Under the pieces are notes generated by a model, which worked only from the letters and a program-made list of their open reading frames with translations, was not told the origin of the DNA and searched no databases. From Bacteroidota bacterium (lineage in GTDB: Bacteria > Bacteroidota > Bacteroidia > Chitinophagales > Chitinophagaceae), in assembly GCA_023440945.1 (NCBI GenBank), contig JAEZRL010000386.1:1-14787 (forward strand): a stretch of DNA of 14,787 nt, read 5' to 3'. Numbering within the stretch: the stretch's first letter is position 1; each line of letters opens with the position of its first letter. A program made the translations under genes and the position numbers. Below are positions 6,825 to 14,402 of the stretch, piece by piece.

Positions 6825-6914
6825 ATGTTACTAGTAGAAATTGTTTACTCACTTATTGTAATTGCTTTTGGTGCATGGCGTATCAACTCTTACTATAAAA
6901 AGCATTTTCGTTAA
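6825..6914 (+). CDS. Candidate 29-residue small membrane protein
   Basis: An ATG-to-TAA reading frame of 29 codons. Residues 2-18 (LLVEIVYSLIVIAFGAW) form a plausible single transmembrane helix, followed by a basic, aromatic tail (RINSYYKKHFR), a normal small single-pass membrane protein layout with the tail inside. A poor promoter match (TTTG ending at 6787, 16 bases, then TAACTTTT at 6804) lies upstream, and a stem-loop at 6898-6921 overlaps the stop codon as a terminator would. I recognise no family. It could be a regulatory small protein, a toxin-like peptide, or chance; a short frame in AT-rich DNA easily looks hydrophobic. Confidence 0.35.
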   Translation: MLLVEIVYSLIVIAFGAWRINSYYKKHFR

Positions 6915-6921
6915 TGCTTTT
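6898..6921 (+). terminator. Hairpin overlapping the end of the small reading frame
   Basis: AAAAGCATT (6898-6906) pairs perfectly with AATGCTTTT (6913-6921) around a six-base TTCGTT loop. The A- and T-rich ends of the arms give it the look of a bidirectional terminator, although no long T run follows. Confidence 0.4.
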
Positions 6922-6989
6922 ACTATAACCGTTGTATAGTTACTTTTTCTTTTTTTCCTGCTCAAATAAAAAATGTATTTTAAATTGTT

Positions 6990-7036
6990 GCTCCAGTACG
7001 GAGCTTATGGTGGGTAACATGCGTAGCATCCGGTGG
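6990..7036 (+). repeat. Two tandem hairpin-GGTGG modules upstream of comM
   Basis: Module 1: GCTCC-AGTAC-GGAGC stem-loop (6990-7004), then TTAT and GGTGG (7009-7013). Module 2: ATGC-GTA-GCAT stem-loop (7019-7029), then CC and GGTGG (7032-7036). Both have GTA in the loop and GGTGG shortly after the stem, so they look like degenerate copies of one unit. Similar hairpin-plus-short-tail extragenic repeats occur in some Bacteroidota genomes, from general memory only. The GTG at 7033, an alternative comM start, lies in module 2. Confidence 0.4.
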
Positions 7037-7089
7037 ACAATAGCCATTTGTTCTGTAGCCCGTTCCCTAAAAACAAACCTTTAAAAAAT

Positions 7090-8634
7090 ATGCTTGTAAA
7101 AACTTTCGGCAGCGCTGTTTATGGCGTAGAAGCCGTTACCATAACCATAGAAGTGAATGTTAGTGCAGGCCAGCATTATTTTATTGTAGGCTTGCCGGAT
7201 AGCGCAGTTAAAGAAAGTTTGCAGCGTGTAGAGAGTGCTATTAAAACAAATGATTTTTACATGCCACGTACAAAACTGGTGGTAAACCTTGCACCCGCCG
7301 ATATTAAAAAAAGTGGTTCTGCCTTTGATCTTCCAATCGCCATAGGTGTATTAGGCGCCAGCGAACAAATTGAAGAACCGGAACGTTTAAGCGATTATGT
7401 AATAATGGGCGAATTGAGTTTAGACGGAACTATTCAACCTATAAAAGGTGCATTACCTATTGCCATCCAGGCACGTAAAGAAGGCTTTAAAGGATTGATC
7501 GTTCCTGCTGCAAATGCAAGAGAAGCAGGCATGGTGAACAATATTGAAGTATATGGTGTAACACATTTGAATGATGTAGTAAATTTTTTTAAGAATGATT
7601 CCGCACTTCAACCTGTTGTTGTAAATACAAGAGAAGAATTCTTTGAATCACAATACCAGTTTGATGTTGATTTTGATGATGTAAAAGGCCAGGAAAATAT
7701 CAAACGTGCTTTGGAGATAGCCGCAGCAGGCGGTCATAATGCAATATTGATTGGTCCACCAGGAGCAGGTAAAACAATGCTTGCAAAACGATTGCCTACT
7801 ATATTGCCACCGCTTAGTTTGTACGAGGCTTTGGAAACAACCAAGATTCACAGTGTAGCGGGTAAGCTGGCGGAGAATAGTGCACTTATTAATAAAAGGC
7901 CTTTCAGGTCGCCACATCATACTATTAGTGATGTTGCTTTGGTTGGCGGTGGTGGTATTCCGCAGCCAGGCGAAATTTCTTTGGCGCATAACGGTGTTTT
8001 GTTTTTAGATGAATTGCCTGAATTTAAAAGAACAGTTTTGGAAGTTATGCGTCAGCCGATGGAAGAAAGAAGAGTAACGATTTCAAGAGCCAAAGTAGCA
8101 ATAGATTTTCCTGCTAATTTTATGCTGATCGCAAGCATGAATCCTTGTCCGTGTGGTTTTCATAACCATCCTGAAAAAGAATGTACTTGTCCGCCTGGTA
8201 CGGTGCAGAAATATCTCAATAAAATTTCAGGTCCTTTACTTGATAGAATTGATCTGCATGTTGAGGTTACGCCGGTTCCTTTTAGTGAATTAAGCAACAT
8301 GCATTATAAAGGTGAACCTTCATCTCTTATACGCGAAAGAGTTATTAAAGCGAGACAAATTCAAACTGAAAGGTATAAAGATTTCCCTGGCATGTATGCA
8401 AACGCACAAATGAGCAGCAGGCAATTAAGAGAGATATGTAAAATAAATACAGCAGGTGATGCTTTGTTAAAAAGAGCGATGGAAAAACTGAATTTGAGTG
8501 CCAGAGCTTATGACCGCATTTTAAAGGTAAGCCGCACTATCGCCGACCTTGCCGGAAGTGCTGATATAAAAACGGAACATTTAGCGGAAGCCATCCACTA
8601 CAGAAGCCTCGACAGGGAAGGCTGGGCAGGATAG
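7090..8634 (+). CDS. comM: YifB/ComM-family Mg-chelatase-like AAA+ ATPase
   Basis: 514 residues from the ATG at 7090. In the family, ComM is a hexameric helicase that drives branch migration during natural transformation; many bacteria without known competence also keep it. Residues 1-180 are the Lon-like fold domain of this family (MLVKTFGSAVYGVEA; GSAFDLPIA at 76-84). The AAA+ module follows: Walker A GPPGAGKT at 222-229, Walker B VLFLDE at 303-308, sensor Asn351, and an arginine at 386 (LLDRIDLH). Four cysteines (353, 355, 365, 367) around MNPCPCG and CTCPPG form the family's zinc-binding insert. The C-terminal helical domain contains RAYDRILKVSRTIADL. The frame is open upstream to a GTG at 7033, but the extra 19 residues are unlike the family and fall in a repeat. 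It ends 56 bases before the BrkB-family gene. Confidence 0.95.
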   Translation: MLVKTFGSAVYGVEAVTITIEVNVSAGQHYFIVGLPDSAVKESLQRVESAIKTNDFYMPRTKLVVNLAPADIKKSGSAFDLPIAIGVLGASEQIEEPERLSDYVIMGELSLDGTIQPIKGALPIAIQARKEGFKGLIVPAANAREAGMVNNIEVYGVTHLNDVVNFFKNDSALQPVVVNTREEFFESQYQFDVDFDDVKGQENIKRALEIAAAGGHNAILIGPPGAGKTMLAKRLPTILPPLSLYEALETTKIHSVAGKLAENSALINKRPFRSPHHTISDVALVGGGGIPQPGEISLAHNGVLFLDELPEFKRTVLEVMRQPMEERRVTISRAKVAIDFPANFMLIASMNPCPCGFHNHPEKECTCPPGTVQKYLNKISGPLLDRIDLHVEVTPVPFSELSNMHYKGEPSSLIRERVIKARQIQTERYKDFPGMYANAQMSSRQLREICKINTAGDALLKRAMEKLNLSARAYDRILKVSRTIADLAGSADIKTEHLAEAIHYRSLDREGWAG

Positions 8635-8655
8635 AGCATAAATGAAATAACGTTG

Positions 8656-8689
8656 GTAGCGTTTTTGCAATACAGCATAAAAACGCTAC
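8656..8689 (+). promoter_or_regulatory. Perfect 11-bp stem-loop directly before the BrkB-family start codon
   Basis: GTAGCGTTTTT (8656-8666) pairs perfectly with AAAAACGCTAC (8679-8689) around a 12-base loop, and the stem ends one base before the ATG at 8691. It could hide the start from ribosomes or act as a weak terminator after comM; no T run follows, so a classical + strand terminator is less likely. The loop holds GCAATACAGC, also found at 5196-5205 in the dispersed repeat. Confidence 0.55.
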
Positions 8690-8690
8690 T

Positions 8691-9653
8691 ATGGCAGAAA
8701 AGTTTAGTCTTAAAGGTTTAGGCGAAGTTTTTAAAAATGCTTTCGCTGGTTTTGGCAATGATAAAGTAACTAAATTAAGTGGCTCACTTGCTTATTATAC
8801 TGTTTTTTCAATGGGACCCTTGCTTGTTGTTATTATCTCCTTATGTGGAATATTTTTAGGAAGAGAAGCTGTTGAAGGCAAAGTATATGAAACATTGCAA
8901 GGTTTTGTGGGAAATGATACCGCTGCGCAATTGCAGGAGATTATAAAAAATGCATCATTACAGGGCAAAAATACAATGGCCGCTATTATTGGCGGTGCTA
9001 CTTTGCTTATAAGCTCTACAACTGTTTTTGCACAGATACAAGATTCTATCAATGATATCTGGGGTTTAAAGCCAAAGCCCAAAAGAGGATGGCTTAAGTT
9101 CTTACAAAATCGTTTTTTATCTTTTTCAGTTATAATAAGCCTTGGTTTTTTATTACTTGTTTCTTTAGGCATCTCTGCTGTAATAGATGCATTTAGTAAC
9201 CATCTCAAAAGTGCTTTTCCTGATGTAGCGGTGATAATATTTTATATCATAAATCTTCTAATAACACTTGCCATAACCACGCTCATCTTTGGTGTTATTT
9301 TCAAAGTATTACCGGATGCTAAAATAACCTGGAAAGATGTTATAGCAGGGGCAATATTTACCGCTATTTTATTTATGCTTGGTAAGGCCGCCATTTCTTT
9401 CTACATCGGTAAAAGTAACGTTGGGAGCACTTATGGTGCAGCAGGCTCTTTAGTTATCTTATTACTATGGGTGTATTACTCTTCTTTTATTTTATACTTT
9501 GGAGCAGAATTTACAAAGGCGTTTGCGATGAAATACGGAACTAAGATTCATCCTGATGAATATGCTGTAACAACCAAACAGGTAGAAGTGGAAACAGGTG
9601 ACCAATCTGTTCAGGAAAAAGAAAAAACTGAAGTAAAACAGGTAAAAAAATAA
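8691..9653 (+). CDS. YihY/virulence-factor BrkB family inner-membrane protein
   Basis: 320 residues with about six membrane helices, near residues 34-56, 96-116, 143-166, 180-206, 215-236 and 246-272. Family signatures are present: KLSGSLAYYTVFSMGPLL (28-45), the NDIWGL segment followed by KPKPKRGW (121-134), and GSTYGAAGSLVILLLWVYYS followed by a GAEFTKA segment (245-277). The last 45 residues are a charged, Glu/Lys-rich cytoplasmic tail. The family was once called ribonuclease BN in error; its members are membrane proteins with no agreed function (transport or export suggested). The ATG at 8691 sits immediately after a strong hairpin. It may be transcribed with comM, whose stop is 56 bases upstream. 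A clear terminator follows it. Confidence 0.92.
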   Translation: MAEKFSLKGLGEVFKNAFAGFGNDKVTKLSGSLAYYTVFSMGPLLVVIISLCGIFLGREAVEGKVYETLQGFVGNDTAAQLQEIIKNASLQGKNTMAAIIGGATLLISSTTVFAQIQDSINDIWGLKPKPKRGWLKFLQNRFLSFSVIISLGFLLLVSLGISAVIDAFSNHLKSAFPDVAVIIFYIINLLITLAITTLIFGVIFKVLPDAKITWKDVIAGAIFTAILFMLGKAAISFYIGKSNVGSTYGAAGSLVILLLWVYYSSFILYFGAEFTKAFAMKYGTKIHPDEYAVTTKQVEVETGDQSVQEKEKTEVKQVKK

Positions 9654-9692
9654 AATAGAAAACCATAGGAAAGGTTCATTATAAAAACAAAA

Positions 9693-9720
9693 TGCCGGCT
9701 ATAAAACCGGCACTTTTTTT
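9693..9720. terminator. Bidirectional intrinsic terminator between convergent genes
   Basis: TGCCGG (9693-9698) pairs with CCGGCA (9707-9712) around an eight-base loop, followed by C and a run of seven T at 9714-9720. On the other strand the stem is followed by a T-rich stretch. It lies between the BrkB-family gene (+) and the DUF4397 gene (-), so it can serve both. Confidence 0.85.
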
Positions 9721-9736
9721 CAACGTAATCGTAACA

Positions 9737-10432
9737 CTACATGTTTCTCATATTTCCAAGACCTATTGCTTTTTCTTGCGTGCCACCCACAAACCCTTTA
9801 AGAAATAAAGTATAACTGGCGCCTCCGGTGAGATCAAGTTTGATAGAATCAACAAGTGCTGTTGAAGAGCCTGATTGCTTTATAGAAAAGATATAAGAGC
9901 CTTGTTTTATTTTATTAAATTTTTGCAAAGAAGGCGTAGCGGACTGATCATTAAATGTGCGGTTCACAGAAATCGAATCGCCGCTTTTTGTCAGGAGATC
10001 AACTGCTGGTGCATTGGGTGAAAAGTTGAAGAAACGAATTCTAACTGAATCACTTGATAGAGTAGCAAGTTCATCCTTAACCAGAGCAAGCTTCATTCTC
10101 TTTACAGAATCAATGAGGAACAAAGAGTAATAGTTTCCTTCCTGGACACTAATGGAATCTGTTACTATGCCTGCTGTTCCACTCGAATTGGTTACGCGAA
10201 TAGTATTTCTTCCCGGAACTATTTGGGCATAATTAGTGGCTCTTGCATAAGGCATGTTTGACACTGCTGTAGAAGATCCAACGTAAATATTTGCATTTGG
10301 TGCATCGGGGGATAAGGTCGCAAAAAGTATAGCGGCAGCAGGTGCTGAAGGCAAATTATTTCCGCCAAGATCACAACTAAAAAAACCTGTCAATACAACG
10401 CCAAAACCAAGGATCAAAAGTACTTTTTTCAT
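9737..10432 (-). CDS. DUF4397 domain lipoprotein
   Basis: 231 residues from the ATG at 10432. A lipoprotein signal peptide is clear: two lysines, a hydrophobic stretch (VLLILGFGVVLTGFF), then the lipobox cysteine at residue 20 (FFSC). An in-frame ATG at 10450 would add six residues (MTKLIK); the shorter form gives the more standard signal peptide. After a short linker there are two similar beta-rich units, about residues 33-115 and 127-230, each with a strand such as LFATLSPDAPNANIYV or IRFFNFSPNAPAVDLL and a later YYSLFLID or YTLFLKG strand. The phrase SPxAPxxD/N in both units is the DUF4397 hallmark. It is expected to be anchored in the outer membrane or periplasm. The role is unknown; the fold resembles Ig-like or cell-surface modules. 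It is divergent from the serine dehydratase gene. Confidence 0.87.
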   Translation of the reverse strand: MKKVLLILGFGVVLTGFFSCDLGGNNLPSAPAAAILFATLSPDAPNANIYVGSSTAVSNMPYARATNYAQIVPGRNTIRVTNSSGTAGIVTDSISVQEGNYYSLFLIDSVKRMKLALVKDELATLSSDSVRIRFFNFSPNAPAVDLLTKSGDSISVNRTFNDQSATPSLQKFNKIKQGSYIFSIKQSGSSTALVDSIKLDLTGGASYTLFLKGFVGGTQEKAIGLGNMRNM

Positions 10433-10560
10433 TTTTATAAGTTTAGTCATTCAACGCAAAACGTTCTTATTAATTGATTTAAAATTGTTAAAGATCAGTT
10501 TGTTTTATTGTTTCTGCAGTACAACATAATAATAGATTCTGTAATTGTTTTCGTGCTGCC

Positions 10561-10603
10561 TCATGATTTAAAAAACATAAATTTTTATGTTTTGAAATGA
10601 TGA
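10561..10603. promoter_or_regulatory. 43-bp near-palindrome in the divergent DUF4397/sdaA intergenic region
   Basis: AAAACATAAA (10572-10581) is perfectly inverted at 10584-10593 around two bases. The symmetry goes on outward (TCAT and ATTT on the left; AAAT and ATGA on the right) with one mismatch and a short bulge, to 10561-10603. It could be the operator of a dimeric regulator or simply AT-rich cruciform DNA. It does not fit a CRP site. Confidence 0.4.
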
Positions 10604-10640
10604 ATTGCATTAGCGATACAGGAGCGGTTAATAGTTGCAC

Positions 10641-10648
10641 TACCTTTG
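10641..10648 (+). promoter_or_regulatory. Possible -7 promoter box just before sdaA
   Basis: TACCTTTG fits TAnnTTTG exactly and ends four bases before the ATG at 10653. If used, transcription would start at or beside the start codon and the message would be nearly leaderless. No -33 TTTG is found at the normal spacing, so this is weak. Confidence 0.25.
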
Positions 10649-10652
10649 CTAT

Positions 10653-12083
10653 ATGCCACATGAAGCGATCTCCGTTTTTGATATTTTTAAAATAGGCGTT
10701 GGCCCTTCCAGCTCTCATACCTTAGGTCCCTGGCGTGCGGCATTGCAGTTTATGCAATCGCTTCAGAAAAAATATTCTTTATCAGATATATTTTCGCTGC
10801 AAGTTTTATTATACGGATCTCTTGCAAAAACAGGTAAAGGTCATGGAACTGACATTGCTGTACAAATGGGATTAATGAATGAAGATCCTGTTACTACGGA
10901 TGTTGATCTTATTCATTCTAAAATGTTGCAGATAGCGACGGATAAAAAACTGGCTTTGAGCAAAGAAGTAGTAATAGATTTTGATCCTGTAAAAGATGTT
11001 GTTTTTCTTTTTAATGAATCGCTTCCTTATCATCCCAACGCACTCACTTTTCTTGCCTCTATAAGAAATGGAGATAACATAAGTGAAACATATTATTCTA
11101 TCGGTGGTGGTTTTGTTGTAAAAGAAAATGAGCAGAAAACAAATCGTGGAAAAAATATTGATCTGCCTTTTCCTATTAATACATCACATGATCTTTTGCA
11201 TTGGTGCATGAAAACAGGAATGGCTGTAAATGAAGTTGTACTTGAAAATGAAAATGCATGGCGATCAGAAAATGAAACAAAGAAAGGATTACTTGAGATA
11301 TGGGATACGATGAAGGCTTGCATGTATCGTGGTTGTCACAGCAAAGGCGAACTGCCGGGAGGTCTGCATGTACGAAGAAGAGCTTTTGATCTGAATAAAA
11401 AATTGTTAGGCGAAAGCATTTATTCTGATTATGATGAATGGACGAAAGCTATTAAAGAGAAGGCAAAAGATTTCCCATCTGTTCTTGATTGGATCAGTTG
11501 TTTTGCATTGGCGGTGAATGAAGAAAATGCATCGTTTGGAAGAGTAGTAACAGCGCCAACAAACGGAGCCGCAGGTGTTATCCCCGCAGTATTACAATAT
11601 TTTATTTTATTCTGCAATGGTGAGGATAATGAAAAGATCATTCGTTTTCTTTTAACTGCTTCAGAAGTAGGAAGTATATTTAAAAAAGGTGCAACAATTT
11701 CTGCCGCAATGGGTGGCTGCCAGGCAGAAATTGGTGTTTCATCCGCGATGGCTGCTGCAGCTTTAACCGAAAGTTTAGGCGGAACACAGAGACAAAGTTT
11801 AATGGCAGCAGAAATTGCAATGGAGCATCATTTAGGTATGACCTGCGATCCTATTGGCGGGCTTGTGCAGGTTCCATGTATTGAACGCAATACAATGGGT
11901 GCTATAAAAGCAATCACTGCTTCACAACTTGCATTGCAAAGCACACCTGATTATGCAAAGGTTTCACTAGATGCCGTTGTGCAAACGATGTGGGATACTG
12001 CAAAAGATATGAATTTCAAATACAAAGAAACAGCCGAAGGTGGACTTGCGATACACATCCCTTTGGGTTTGAAAGAATGCTGA
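10653..12083 (+). CDS. sdaA: Iron-sulfur L-serine dehydratase (L-serine ammonia-lyase), single-chain type
   Basis: 476 residues. Converts L-serine to pyruvate and ammonia with a catalytic 4Fe-4S cluster, in the cytoplasm. The N-terminal beta domain (about 1-155) begins SVFDIFKIGVGPSSSHTLGP (7-26), the family signature. The alpha domain (about 180-476) carries the cluster cysteines Cys356 (GGCQAEIG), Cys398 (MTCDPIGG) and Cys409 (VPCIERN), and the segment APTNGAAGVIPAV at 301-313. The last residue is Cys476 (LKEC). In the Legionella type 2 enzyme the C-terminal cysteine reaches back to the cluster as a built-in inhibitor, so the same is plausible here. The ATG at 10653 is chosen over a TTG at 10635, which would add six residues not seen in the family. 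It is transcribed away from the lipoprotein gene, with 220 bp between the two start codons. Confidence 0.95.
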   Translation: MPHEAISVFDIFKIGVGPSSSHTLGPWRAALQFMQSLQKKYSLSDIFSLQVLLYGSLAKTGKGHGTDIAVQMGLMNEDPVTTDVDLIHSKMLQIATDKKLALSKEVVIDFDPVKDVVFLFNESLPYHPNALTFLASIRNGDNISETYYSIGGGFVVKENEQKTNRGKNIDLPFPINTSHDLLHWCMKTGMAVNEVVLENENAWRSENETKKGLLEIWDTMKACMYRGCHSKGELPGGLHVRRRAFDLNKKLLGESIYSDYDEWTKAIKEKAKDFPSVLDWISCFALAVNEENASFGRVVTAPTNGAAGVIPAVLQYFILFCNGEDNEKIIRFLLTASEVGSIFKKGATISAAMGGCQAEIGVSSAMAAAALTESLGGTQRQSLMAAEIAMEHHLGMTCDPIGGLVQVPCIERNTMGAIKAITASQLALQSTPDYAKVSLDAVVQTMWDTAKDMNFKYKETAEGGLAIHIPLGLKEC

Positions 12084-12182
12084 GGATAAAATGAGAACTA
12101 CTCCGTTAAGCCTACTTATGCTTGTTAAAAGTAAGTGAAGTAATACGCTCAAATTACGATCCTTTAAAACATTCAACGCCGT

Positions 12183-14354
12183 TTACAAATTCCACCAATA
12201 ATTAAACTTCAAAACAAAAGCACGATTCCGTACAGAAAATGGTGCAGGATAATAATTATCGGTATAAACAAGATAAAAATCAGATGCGGGTTTATACCGC
12301 CATTGCAAACGTGTATTTAGGTTTACATTTTTAAGTTGTTCGTTGTATTGAATAAAAGTTGTGAAGTAAAGTTTATTGGTGAACGTAACATCGAGCCGTG
12401 GCCCAATCAACCAAAATGTTGTATTGCCCCAAGGTTGAGGTAAGTTGATGTTATTATAACTTCCACTCAAAGCAACACTTACATAAGGTTGGAAACGATA
12501 ACCTAATTCAGTTGCAAAATTGCGGTAAGAACCATTTGCATAATAACCACCTGCACGGGCAGATAAAGTATAAGTAAATAATTTTTGCGGCTGCGAAACA
12601 AAATCAAATCCTGCTGTATTCCAATGGTGTTTTGTTCCAACTAACAGAGAATCCTTGCCAAGATTAGTTGGATCGAAGGGTTGTAATAATCGAACATAAT
12701 CATGACTAACAAGCCCGGTTAAAGTTGCCTTAGTTCGGAACGTTACAAGATAAGATAAGATGTTTTGATTGTCAGTTTGATTGAAATGTTCATCAAAATA
12801 ATTGATTGAATTGAACTGTGGGCCATGACTTAATACAGCACCTCCTTTAGGGAAAAAATATTTTGTTATCTGCGGATTGAGTTTGATATAGTTTCTTCTT
12901 GGCACATAACCTGCTTCTGCCATATAATTGTTGCCAACAAATTCATGTCGCCATAGCAGTAACCAATATTTACTGCTGTATTGAAGATTTGCTGCGTGTA
13001 CGAAATCTTTTGAACTCTTTCCCGGACTGAATGATTTCAGAAACAAAGCTTTGCCCGTCCACATATTATTGGAAGATGCGAGATTATACTCAAACCCAAT
13101 ATTCCTGTTGTAGGCTGAATACTTATATTTTACGGAATCAGGATTGGGATGATAGTTTAAAGATTCTTTATCAATAAAAAGAAACCTAATGTTTGAACGT
13201 GAAAATACCCGACGTTGCAAAGCCACAACCGAAAAACTCTGATCAGGAAGATCGAGATCATCCACCTTTCCTGTTCTCATAAACATCGCACCGATACGCC
13301 AGTTTTTATTCAGTTTACCACTCAGTCTCGCACCATATTCTATTGGCACACCTAAACCAATTCTTCTTGAAAAGAAAGGCCGTATATTATCGTAACCAAA
13401 GTTGGCAAAGAGATCTGCATTCTCTAAAAAGAACTGCCTTCTTTCAGGAAAAAATAATTCATAGCGGCTGAGATTTGTAACCTGTTTATCTACTTCTACC
13501 TGCGAAAAATCGGGATGCACCGTGAGGTCTAAATTGAGTGAAGAAGTAAGGGCAATTTTTGCATCAACACCCAGATCTTTGTGGTAAACCGTTTTGTTGT
13601 GTGTAATAAAATCTTTCTCAGAACCAACCAATGCATAAGGAATAACAGAAACATTTAAGCCTGCTTCCGGTGGTGGTTGATCCCAAACCAATGTTCCGGT
13701 ATAGGCAAGTGAAGCCGTAGGAAATTGTCGCGGAACCGGCGCCCAGCTTGACTTTTCAGTTGTTTTAAGATCATTACGACTGAAGTTAATTCCCCACCTT
13801 GTTATGCCTTTTTTATAACGGATGGTTTTAAATGGAATAGCAGCTTCAAATATGTATTTATCAGGATAATTTTTTACGGCAGAATACCATTTGTTATCCC
13901 AGCTAAGATCAACAGCGCCACCTTCGTACATGATGCCATCCCATTGTGCACCTGCAGCATTTGCTCCAAAAGAAAAACCATTTGTCTGATCGTCGAAAGG
14001 ATCCATGAACAAAAGAAAATTATCATTCTTACCGAAATTAAAATCACGTCTTAAAGATTCAACCATATAAGGACCTGGAAGCGCATTGTAACAAACAGCA
14101 ATCAGATAAAGATTCTGATTATCGTAAGTTATTTTCACATCTGTACGTACCTGTGCCTTGCTGGTATCCATGGGAAGAACCATAAAAAAATCGGTTGCTG
14201 TTTGCGCTTGCTGCCACGCCTCTTCATCCATGATGCCATCAATCACGATGGGGGATACTGCTCGTTTAATGTGATACTGGAATGCTTCATTTTTCTTTTG
14301 GCTGAACGAATAAAAAAAGCAGAACAAAAAAAGCAGCGTAAAAATCTTTTTCAA
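12183..14354 (-). CDS. DUF5916 outer-membrane protein with N-terminal CBM9-like domain
   Basis: 723 residues. Residues 1-18 are a signal peptide (KKIFTLLFLFCFFYSFSQ). Residues about 28-225 form a carbohydrate-binding family 9-like beta sandwich, opening with IDGIMDEEAWQQA (38-50), where the acidic residues bind ligand in related domains. From about 235 to the end is the DUF5916 region, rich in alternating aromatic strands, with the HPDFSQVEVDKQVTNLSRYE segment and FFPERRQFFLENADLF near 300-330, and a final strand ending WWNL, as expected for an outer-membrane beta barrel. The function is unknown; a role in sugar or peptide handling at the surface is often guessed. The start is unusual: the codon at 14354 is TTG, and the frame upstream meets a stop at 14388 with no ATG, while the signal peptide begins right at this TTG. 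It converges on sdaA, 99 bp away, with no strong terminator seen. Confidence 0.9.
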   Translation of the reverse strand: MKKIFTLLFLFCFFYSFSQKKNEAFQYHIKRAVSPIVIDGIMDEEAWQQAQTATDFFMVLPMDTSKAQVRTDVKITYDNQNLYLIAVCYNALPGPYMVESLRRDFNFGKNDNFLLFMDPFDDQTNGFSFGANAAGAQWDGIMYEGGAVDLSWDNKWYSAVKNYPDKYIFEAAIPFKTIRYKKGITRWGINFSRNDLKTTEKSSWAPVPRQFPTASLAYTGTLVWDQPPPEAGLNVSVIPYALVGSEKDFITHNKTVYHKDLGVDAKIALTSSLNLDLTVHPDFSQVEVDKQVTNLSRYELFFPERRQFFLENADLFANFGYDNIRPFFSRRIGLGVPIEYGARLSGKLNKNWRIGAMFMRTGKVDDLDLPDQSFSVVALQRRVFSRSNIRFLFIDKESLNYHPNPDSVKYKYSAYNRNIGFEYNLASSNNMWTGKALFLKSFSPGKSSKDFVHAANLQYSSKYWLLLWRHEFVGNNYMAEAGYVPRRNYIKLNPQITKYFFPKGGAVLSHGPQFNSINYFDEHFNQTDNQNILSYLVTFRTKATLTGLVSHDYVRLLQPFDPTNLGKDSLLVGTKHHWNTAGFDFVSQPQKLFTYTLSARAGGYYANGSYRNFATELGYRFQPYVSVALSGSYNNINLPQPWGNTTFWLIGPRLDVTFTNKLYFTTFIQYNEQLKNVNLNTRLQWRYKPASDFYLVYTDNYYPAPFSVRNRAFVLKFNYWWNL

Positions 14355-14402
14355 GTTGCGATTTAATTGAAGATGGTAAAAATAGGGTTAGTTGCGGAAG
14401 AA

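Larger units (their letters stand above)
6671..7089. other. 419-bp intergenic region between the cyclase gene and comM
   Basis: It holds one copy of the dispersed repeat (6704-6734), a weak hairpin at 6767-6783 (AATGGT/ACCATT followed by TTT) that could end the cyclase transcript, a candidate 29-codon gene (6825-6914) overlapping a hairpin (6898-6921), another small inverted repeat ACTATA/TATAGT at 6922-6940, and two tandem hairpin modules at 6990-7036. No clear promoter box for comM was found. Confidence 0.6.

Noticed and set aside
6713..6898. 61-codon reading frame after the cyclase gene
   Set aside because: Its GTG start is inside the dispersed repeat, the product has no domain or sensible composition, and it overlaps the more convincing 29-codon frame in another phase.
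7033..7089. N-terminal extension of comM to GTG 7033
   Set aside because: The family begins at the MLVKTF sequence encoded from 7090; the extra sequence is part of hairpin modules.
7648..7989. 113-codon frame antisense to comM
   Set aside because: Lies wholly within the comM AAA+ region and has no recognisable domain; a shadow frame.
8795..9208. 137-codon frame antisense to the BrkB-family gene
   Set aside because: Mirror of membrane-helix codons; no domain and no room for expression signals.
12084..12182. Terminator between convergent sdaA and the DUF5916 gene
   Set aside because: Only short, weak AT-rich inverted matches; no stem with a T run.
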